64,000 nt of DNA from Salvelinus alpinus (lineage: Eukaryota; Chordata; Actinopteri; Salmoniformes; Salmonidae), in NCBI RefSeq assembly GCF_045679555.1, contig NC_092087.1, positions 85,959,331 to 86,023,330 on the forward strand, read 5' to 3'. Shown piece by piece: positions 46,566 to 64,000 of the stretch; position 1 is the stretch's first letter; the number at the start of each line of letters is the position of its first letter. The notes under the pieces are model-generated. The model did no database searches and was not told the DNA's origin. It was given only the letters and a program-made list of their open reading frames with translations. The translations under genes were made by a program, and so were the position numbers.

Positions 46566-47429
46566 ATGGGGGGGGTGAGGTAGGTAAATTGGGTGGGCTA
46601 TATACCGATGGACTATGTACAGCTGCAGCGATCGGTTAGCTGCTCGGATAGCAGATGTTTAAAGTTGTTGAGGGAGATAAAAGTCTCCAACTTCAGAGAT
46701 TTTTGCAATTCGTTCCAGTCGCAGGCAGCAGAGAACTGGAAGGAAAGGCGTCCAAATGAGGTTTTGGCTTTAGGGATGATCAGTGAGATACACCTGCTAG
46801 AGCGCGTGCTACGGGTGGGTGTAGCCATCGTGACCAGTGAACTGAGATAAGGCGGCACTTTACCTAGCATAGCCTTGTAGATGACCTGGAGCCAGTGGGT
46901 CTGACGGCGAACATGTAGCGAGGGCCAGCCGACTAGGGCATACAGGTCGCAGTGGTGGGTCGAATAAGGTGCTTTAGTAACAAAACGGATGGCACTGTGA
47001 TAAACTGCATCCAGTTTGCTGAGTAGAGTATTGGAAGCCATTTTGTAGATGACATCGCCGAAGTCGAGGATCGGTAGGATAGTCAGTTTCACTAGGGTAA
47101 GTTTGGCGGCGTGAGTGAACAATATGGTATAACATAATATAAAATATAAAATGCCCAATAATATCTGACACCAATACAAAGTAAAACGTATTTAAACAAA
47201 TCAGGAGCAACTCCAGAGCTAAAATTATTTAAAAGCTCTTATCAATATTATTCCTTTTGTGTCACTAAAACAAGCCAATACTTTATCTATTATAAAAAAT
47301 CTGGAATTGGCTAAATCCCATAGAAAAAGATCAAAAACAGATAAGTACACAAGAAAATAAGGCTATTTATTAAGCGGAGCTAGTTCAGAAAGGAAACCCG
47401 AGTGCCTGCCTCAACTGAGATTGCACCAA

Positions 47430-47699
47430 TTAGAGGCTAGTATCATTCACGACTTCCTTATTGACCGGGTCTGCTCTTACATCCTTCTGCCGCTTGCTGC
47501 TACTAAGCGCTGGCTTCTTTTTCTCCATTGACTCTGCTGTTGTAACTAGCTGTTTCTCGCTATGCTGCTGATTTCTGCTATAATGTTTTCTTTGTAAGTG
47601 CTCGCTAGCTGTGTTTGAACCTCGCCCGCATTGTTCAATATGCTCATGTTGCAATGTTTGGCTGCTGCGGTGATGTGATTGATTGCGAGGATCAACCAT
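47430..47699 (-). CDS. Hypothetical 89-codon ORF
   Basis: ATG at 47699, hydrophilic, Gln/Ser/Lys-rich (KKKPALSSSKRQKDV). Not recognised. No splice site or homologous copy in the window supports it. The surrounding 47300-48330 shows nothing else I can name. It may be chance. Confidence 0.2.
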   Translation of the reverse strand: MVDPRNQSHHRSSQTLQHEHIEQCGRGSNTASEHLQRKHYSRNQQHSEKQLVTTAESMEKKKPALSSSKRQKDVRADPVNKEVVNDTSL

Positions 47700-48337
47700 G
47701 TTGCTGCTCTGTTTTCAGTTAATAGCTGGATACAAACTAGCTAGCTAAGTAGAATTAGCCTCAGGAGTAGTCTATCATATAGCCTACTTGTTTGTTCCCA
47801 ATACCAGCTTTGAGCTGAGTCAGTGTGCTCCGTGAACCATCATGGAGAATAGTCCTTCATCCATACAAAGAGGAAGTAGTCTATACTAGACTAGCATACA
47901 GGCTATGTGTCTAGACTAGCATACAGGCTATGTGTTGCTATACAGTGAGTGAGAAGCAATGTTTTCTGATCATGAGCAGAAGATGGTGTTTATCACAGTG
48001 ATTCAGTAGTATTTCAGTCTGTGGACGTTAACTAGTTTAGTACAGCATGTGTCCAGCTCACGAAACCGCTGCAATCAATGCACACTATCAGCCATAGCTT
48101 ACATTTTACAGGTCATCCCAGTCACATTAGTCAGTGTGACTTTCGCCGACAGTCACTATTCAAATGTTGTACAAAATATTTCTGGTTATTATTCTTGGAA
48201 CCCTATTCCCTTACACAGTTTAAACTAGAAGCCTTCAAAGGAACTTGCAGACTGGTCTGGACTAGTGCATTTGTATAGTTACACTTTAGCTGCACTTCTA
48301 CTCTGATTTGCTCAGAGCGTCTGCTAGCTCATTAGTG

Positions 48338-49682
48338 CAGGGGTTCTTCAGCCTGGGACCAGAATGCACCATTCTGTGTTTTCCTGGGACCCAAACTCAG
48401 GAAAATATGCAACTATACATAAATATCAGTACATTTCATTGCCCTTATGCCTAAAATAAATGCAATATAGACAAAAACAAATAACAATGAAATTAAATAT
48501 GTATTCATGTTTATTTTCCCCCATTGAAAACACTCTTACATATCTGTCTAGGTTGGAACTGTTGCTGTTAAAATACAATAAATCATTTTAATTCTGAATT
48601 GGAATAAAAGGATTGATCACATCACACAGATGAATAACAGAACACACACACAGGCTTTTTTGATAGTGCAACCCTAAGTAACAGTACAGATGAAAAATGA
48701 TCAGGCCTACTGTACATCTTACTGTAGAAATGATTGTTGAAAGTCTAGGTTGGAACTGTTGCTGTTAAACTACAATACATCTTTTTTTATTCTGAACTGG
48801 AATAAACTGATTGATCACATCTGTAGACCAGAAAACCCCCACACAGTCCTAATGAGAGCATGTCTCTTCTGGGCTCTGTTTTTGACAGTGCAACACTGAG
48901 GTTATGCTCAGCCTTGAAACTGTTTCTGTACTTGTTTTTTAACTATGTCAGAGTTGAGAACCCTGACTCACATAGGTATGTGGTGCCAAACTGGACCAGA
49001 ACATCTACTGCTTTCTCAGTCAGGCAGGAGACCGCTTCCTAATGTACATGAGCAACCCAGAACTGTGAGTGTGTTTGCCTCAAAAAGCATCTTGCGTCAA
49101 TCAGTTCATTCCAGTTAAGAATAACAATTATTATTGTATTTTAACAGCAACAGCTCCAACCTAGACTGGTTTTCGACAATCATTTCTACAGTAAGATGTA
49201 AAGTAGGCCTGATCATTTTTCATCTTCATCTGTACTGTTACTTAGGGTTGCACTATCAGTAGCTAGCTTGCTTTGGCGAATGTTAGCTATTAGCCGTGTA
49301 CAAGGCCAGGGGATTGAAAGAGAAACTCACATCTACTACTATGAGAGTTAGTTAGTACTCCCTTATTACTGCTTATCACCTGTTATAAAACGCCAACAAT
49401 CTGAACGACAGCGCTGGTCGTGTGTCGCCGAGTGATCTTCAAGAAAACCGCAGAAAAAGAGATCCGGTACACAACTCCGATGCACACAGGTATCTCCCTC
49501 TCACACTCGCGCAGCTGCGAAACTGAGCAGAGACCGCTGCTTAAGCAGAAAGCACATTGAACAGAGAGCGCAGATGCACTTGGCCAAATCAATTCCAGTA
49601 ATTAATGAAATAATTATGTATTTACACTGACACGTCGCGACCCACCATTAACAGGTCCGTGACCCAACTTTAAGAAAGGCTG
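48338..49682. mobile_element. Non-autonomous hAT element with 8-bp duplication
   Basis: Terminal repeats CAGGGGTTCTTCAGCCTGGG and, at the other end inverted, CAGCCTTTCTTAAAGTTGGG. The flanking 8-bp duplication is CATTAGTG at 48330-48337 and 49683-49690. Inside, GTCTAGGTTGGAACTGTTGC occurs twice in direct orientation (about 48547 and 48743) and once inverted (about 49150), each with neighbouring sequence. No transposase. Confidence 0.85.
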
Positions 49683-49690
49683 CATTAGTG

Positions 49691-50400
49691 CATACTGACT
49701 GGTTGCATCACCGACTGTTATGGCAACTGCTCGGCCTCCGATCAAAAGGCGCGTATGGCCCAGTACATCACTGGGGCCAAGCTTCCTGCCATCCAGGACC
49801 TCTAACCTGGCAGTGTCAGAGGAAGGCCATAAAAATTGTCAGACTCCAGCCACCCCAGTCATCATGTCTGTTCTCTTTGCTACCGCACGGCAAGCGGTTC
49901 CGGACCGCCAAGTCTAGGTCCAAAAGGCTTCTTAACAGCTTCTACCCCCAAGCCATAAGACTCCTGAACAGCTAATCAAAGGGCTACCAAGACACTGCTG
50001 CAACACTCTGTTTATTATCTATGCATAGTCAATTTAACTCTACCTACATGTACATATTACCTCAACTAACCGGTGCCTCCCAAACTGACTCTGTACGATA
50101 CCCCCTGTAGAGGGGTTGGGTTAAATGCAGAAGACACATTTCAGTTGAATGCATTCAGTTGTACAATTGACTAGGTACCCCCTTTCCCTTTATATAGCCT
50201 CTCTAATGTTATTTTACTGCTGCTGTTTAATTATTTGTTACTTTTATTTTCTATTTTTTACTTAACACTTATTTTTTCGTAACTTATTTTTTCGTAACTT
50301 CTGAAAGCATAGTTGGTTAAGGGGCTTGTAAGTAAGCATTTCCCTGTAAGATCTATACCTGTTGTATTCCGCACATGTTGACAAATACAATTTTATACTG
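49691..50400 (+). mobile_element. 5'-truncated LINE 3' end
   Basis: Starts in the C-terminal coding region (ACTGGTTGCATCACCGACTG) with the end of the RT ORF (FRTAKSRSKRLLNSFYPQA, then RLLNS stop at 49975), followed by a 3' UTR. It is the common salmonid L2/RSg-like tail. A foreign repeat with AAATGCAGAAGACACATTTC is inserted at about 50110-50190. Confidence 0.75.
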
Positions 50401-50985
50401 TTGCATGAGTCATATTATTAGTTTCCATTTTCTGGTATAATTTGTGTCACTCTAATATTACCTTCATCCTTATCTGCAACAGTAGGTTCAGGCTCTGATT
50501 TATTAGCCATGTTCTAATCCTGTTATGTATTTTACATAGGTAGGCCTCCCTGTCGGTCCATCTTTACATTGTATGCTACTGTAGCGATCACTTCATTCTA
50601 GTCATCGTGTATTAGCTACTGTTATTCATTCTTATTCATCTTCTGCTAGTAATACATTTACGCATGTTATCATGTATGCTTGTACATAGTGAGTATGCAG
50701 GCATCTTATACCCTGATGAGACTCACTCTGCTACAGTAGTTTTAGTGAGAGTGGGTCATATCTACCACCATCGTGCTGGCCCAAATGCTGTTGGCCGCTA
50801 TATGCACTGTTCAGCAGTCGAGCATTACTGGGTCTTTTTATCATTAAGCATATATTCATAGATGTACGGCATCATTTAAAATGTCATACTACTTCTTAAA
50901 CCGAACTTTCTTCCTCAGATTTCAAGTTATCACATTGGACCTTAGTGGGGAAGCTGATGCTGTGATTACTAATCAAGGCTAGCTA
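50400..50985. other. No recognised features
   Basis: AT-rich sequence between the LINE tail and the 64-bp array. I see no gene or clear repeat. Confidence 0.4.
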
Positions 50986-52660
50986 TAATTTCAGCTGTGT
51001 TGGATGGGATGTTGATACTAGCATTACCTAGCATGTGGTGGTCTTACTATAGTTTCAGCTGTGTTGGATGGGATGTTGATACTAGCATTACCTAGCATGT
51101 GGTGGTCTTACTATAGTGTCAGCTGTGTTGGATGGGATGTTGATACTACCATTACCTAGCGTGTGGTAGTCTTACTATAGTTTCAGCTGTGTTGGATGGG
51201 ATGTTGATACTAGCATTAACTAGCATGTGGTGGTCTTACTATAGTTTCAGCTGTGTTGGATGGGATGTTGATACTAGCATTACCTAGCATGTGGTGGTCT
51301 TACTATAGTTTCAGCTGTGTTGGATGGGATGTTGATACTAGCATTACCTAGCATGTGGTAGTCTTACTATAGTGTCAGCTGTGTTGGATGGGATGTTGAT
51401 ACTAGCATTACCTAGCATGTGGTGGTCTTACTATAGTGTCAGCTGTGTTGGATGGGATGTTGATACTAGCATTAACTAGCATGTGGTGGTCTTACTATAG
51501 TTTCAGCTGTGTTGAATAGGATGTTGATACTAGCATTACCTAGCATGTGGTAGTCTTACTATAGTTTCAGCTGTGTTGGATGGGATGTTGATACTAGCAT
51601 TACCTAGCATGTGGTGGTCTTACTATAGTTTCAGCTGTGTTGGATGGGGTGTTGATAGTAGCATTACCTAGCATGTGGTGGTCTTACTATAGTTTCAGCT
51701 GTGTTGGATGGGATGTTGATACTACCATTACCTAGCATGTGGTGGTCTTACTATAGTTTCAGCTGTGTTGGATGGGATGTTGATACTAGCATTAACTAGC
51801 ATGTGGTGGTCTTACTATAGTTTCAGCTGTGTTGGATGGGATGTTGATACTAGCATTACCTAGCATGTGGTGGTCTTACTATAGTTTCAGCTGTGTTGGA
51901 TGGGATGTTGATACTAGCATTAACTAGCATGTGGTGGTCTTACTATAGTTTCAGCTGTGTTGGATGGGATGTTGATACTAGCATTACCTAGCATGTGGTG
52001 GCCTTACTATAGTTTCAGCTGTGTTGGATGGGATGTTGATACTAGCATTACCTAGCATGTGGTGGTCTTACTATAGTGTCAGCTGTGTTGGATGGGATGT
52101 TGATACTAGCATTAACTAGCATGTGGTGGTCTTACTATAGTTTCAGCTGTGTTGAATAGGATGTTGATACTAGCATTACCTAGCATGTGGTAGTCTTACT
52201 ATAGTTTCAGCTGTGTTGGATGGGGTGTTGATAGTAGCATTACCTAGCATGTGGTGGTCTTACTATAGTTTCAGCTGTGTTGGATGGGATGTTGATACTA
52301 GCATTGCATAGCATGTGGTAGTCTTACTATAGTGTCAGCTGTGTTGGATGGGATGTTGATACTAGCATTACCTAGCATGTGGTAGTCTTACCATAGTTTC
52401 AGCTGTGTTGGATGGGATGTTGATACTAGCATTACCTAGCATGTGGTGTTCTTACTATAGTTTCAGCCGTGTTGGCTGGGATGTTGATACTAGCATTACC
52501 TAGCATGTGGTGGTCTTACTATAGTTTCAGCTGTGTTGGATGGGATGTTGATACTAGCATTACCTAGCATGTGGTGGTCTTACTATAGTTTCAGCTGTGT
52601 TGGATGGGATGTCGATACTAGCGTTACCTAGCATGCGGTGGGCTTACTAAACACCTGAAG
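50985..52660. repeat. 64-bp satellite array, about 26 copies
   Basis: Unit of 64 bp containing GTTTCAGCTGTGTTGGATGG and ACCTAGCATGTGGTGGTCTT. Copies differ at few sites (TTTC/TGTC, AACTAGC/ACCTAGC, GGTGG/GGTAG). The pair of variants GAATAGG plus GGTAG recurs at 51510 and 52150, 640 bases (ten units) apart, suggesting a block duplication. Confidence 0.9.
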
Positions 52661-52933
52661 GAGCAGAGCTAATGAATAGTTCAACATATTTCTACATGAA
52701 ATGTAATCAAATCTGTAAATAGCAAAATCTTATAGAAAAATAGCAGAAGCATAATCTATCCCATTTATCATCTATATACAAACTGTATTTATCATTAGGA
52801 TAACAATCTAAATTCCAGCATTCACTCAAAAGTTAAAGGTCATTGTCTGGAAAACCTAATAGATAAGAAAGCATAATGATAGTAAGAGAATAGCATTGTG
52901 AGGCCTAGCTTTGGTTTGATGCTGTAGCTCTTC
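52660..52933 (-). other. 3' flank of gene D
   Basis: Homologous to the flanks after A (396-546) and C (29660-29970). No gene. Confidence 0.45.
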
Positions 52934-53171
52934 AGTCCAGGTTCTGTGGTGGTTCTCTTCAGTCCAGTTTCTGTGGTGGTTCTCTTCAGTCAAGTTCTGT
53001 GGTGGGTCTCTTCAGTCATGTTCTGTGGTGGGTCTCTTCAGTCATGTTCTGTCGTGGTTCTCTTCAGTCCAGGTACTGTGGTGGTTCTCTTCAGTCCAGG
53101 TACTGTGGTGGTTCTCTTCAGTCCAGGTTCTGTGGTGGTTCTCTTCAATCCAGGTTCTGTGGTGGTTCTCT

Positions 53172-53190
<19 letters not shown>
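52934..53190. repeat. 27-bp minisatellite after gene D
   Basis: About nine units. The upstream end has been captured into the last exon of gene D by loss of the stop. Confidence 0.85.
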
Positions 53191-63407
<10,217 letters not shown>

Positions 63408-63419
63408 TGTTGCATCTCC

Positions 63420-63891
63420 CACCCTGCAGTCTTAGAAACATAAACAACTCACTCTATAGCTGGTGAAGAACTCCACCTGATACATTGAAGTATAAGCTGT
63501 AAATGGGGTACAGGGCCTCATTACTGAAAATGATCCAGGCTCATATTGTGTTGTGTTGTATTGTGCTATATGGTTGTCTATGTGAATACTGTCTGTCTGT
63601 AAGTCTATTGCACTATGTATGTAATGTGTGTGATGTGTTGCATGTCTGTCTTCGTCTGTCTATTTAAGATGACATGACGTATGATGCAAAAATAATTTCC
63701 TAATGGATACAATAAAATCATCATCACCACCATCATCAATAACAACAACTTATTGAACAGATCTGTAGAACTGTAAACACATATTTCTGAATGTTCTGAA
63801 GCTGTTTTATTCTCAGAACCCCAAATATAGGAGGATAAATGTTCAATCCTCTACGGTCTGTCAAGCTGTACAGCAGCCTAAAGACTAACCA

Positions 63892-63986
<95 letters not shown>

Positions 63987-64000
63987 ACAGACACCATCTG
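63420..64000. other. Upstream block of gene D ending in (CA)n
   Basis: 63500-63890 repeats the blocks at 34700-35160 and 39205-39650. 63893-63985 is a (CA)n tract, the same position where C has CA repeats before its first-exon block. The promoter of gene D is therefore probably just outside the window. Confidence 0.6.

Larger units (their letters stand above)
42819..47115 (-). mobile_element. LINE fragment interrupted by LTR element 2
   Basis: 46613-47110 encodes the C-terminal part of a reverse transcriptase polyprotein (LDFGDVIYKMASNTLLSKLD; YALVGWPSLHVRRQTHW; ETFISLNNFKHLLSEQL). The 3' UTR continues at 42819-43168 and ends in a T-rich strand-complement tail. The duplication TGAACAAT flanks it at 42811-42818 and 47116-47123. 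It is a 5'-truncated non-LTR copy; the exact clade is uncertain. Confidence 0.75.

Noticed and set aside
50985..52660. Second CRISPR-like array
   Set aside because: Head-to-tail 64-bp units without spacers.

Overview
The window is fish nuclear DNA, almost certainly from a salmonid (trout, salmon or char). It carries a Sleeping Beauty-type Tc1 element, other Tc1 families of salmonid type, a tRNA-derived SINE of the HpaI/SmaI type, a LINE tail of salmonid type, and abundant minisatellites and (CA)n tracts. The exons are short, symmetric phase-1 immunoglobulin exons separated by introns. There are no bacterial features. Genus cannot be resolved from the sequence alone.

The real gene content is a tandem cluster of CD22/Siglec-like immunoglobulin-superfamily receptors, all on the minus strand. 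Gene A (867-10881) has nine Ig exons but no recognisable signal-peptide exon. Gene B (18327-20751) is a decayed pseudogene. Gene C (30242-34606) is complete from signal peptide to tail, apart from a 100-N assembly gap. Gene D (53172-63407) is complete at the 5' end, but its transmembrane-exon splice donor is destroyed. The shared layout is signal peptide, V-set, I-type, V-set, I-type, one or more C2, transmembrane, short linker, a tail exon with two YxxL motifs, and a last exon with one more tyrosine followed by a 27-bp minisatellite. Exon boundaries were placed by hand from splice sites and checked by phase; the lengths of A, C and D sum to multiples of three. An orphan upstream block at 39.2-40.1 kb marks a further family member whose coding part is gone.

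Upstream of the genes lies a repeated module: a candidate non-coding first exon with a splice donor, an Ets/PU.1-like box next to an ATGCATGTTAAT element, and a 47-bp minisatellite. The minisatellite is one copy beside B, about 13 copies upstream of C, and about 84 copies upstream of A. Between C and D sits a remnant of an unrelated gene with TPR and CCCH zinc-finger exons (40.8-41.9 kb).

The rest is mobile DNA. Two related non-autonomous LTR elements (24.2-27.0 kb and 43.2-46.6 kb) have exact 5-bp target duplications and a long proline-rich ORF with no polymerase; the second has apparently identical LTRs and an unbroken 830-codon ORF. There are two solo LTRs, a non-autonomous hAT element with an 8-bp duplication, several Tc1 copies, an R2/NeSL-like LINE with a restriction-type endonuclease, three or four other LINE fragments, a SINE, and a broken endogenous-retrovirus env fragment. 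Large tandem arrays occur at 12.6-16.5 kb (47 bp), 33.0-33.8 kb (54 bp, each unit carrying a splice donor) and 51.0-52.7 kb (64 bp).
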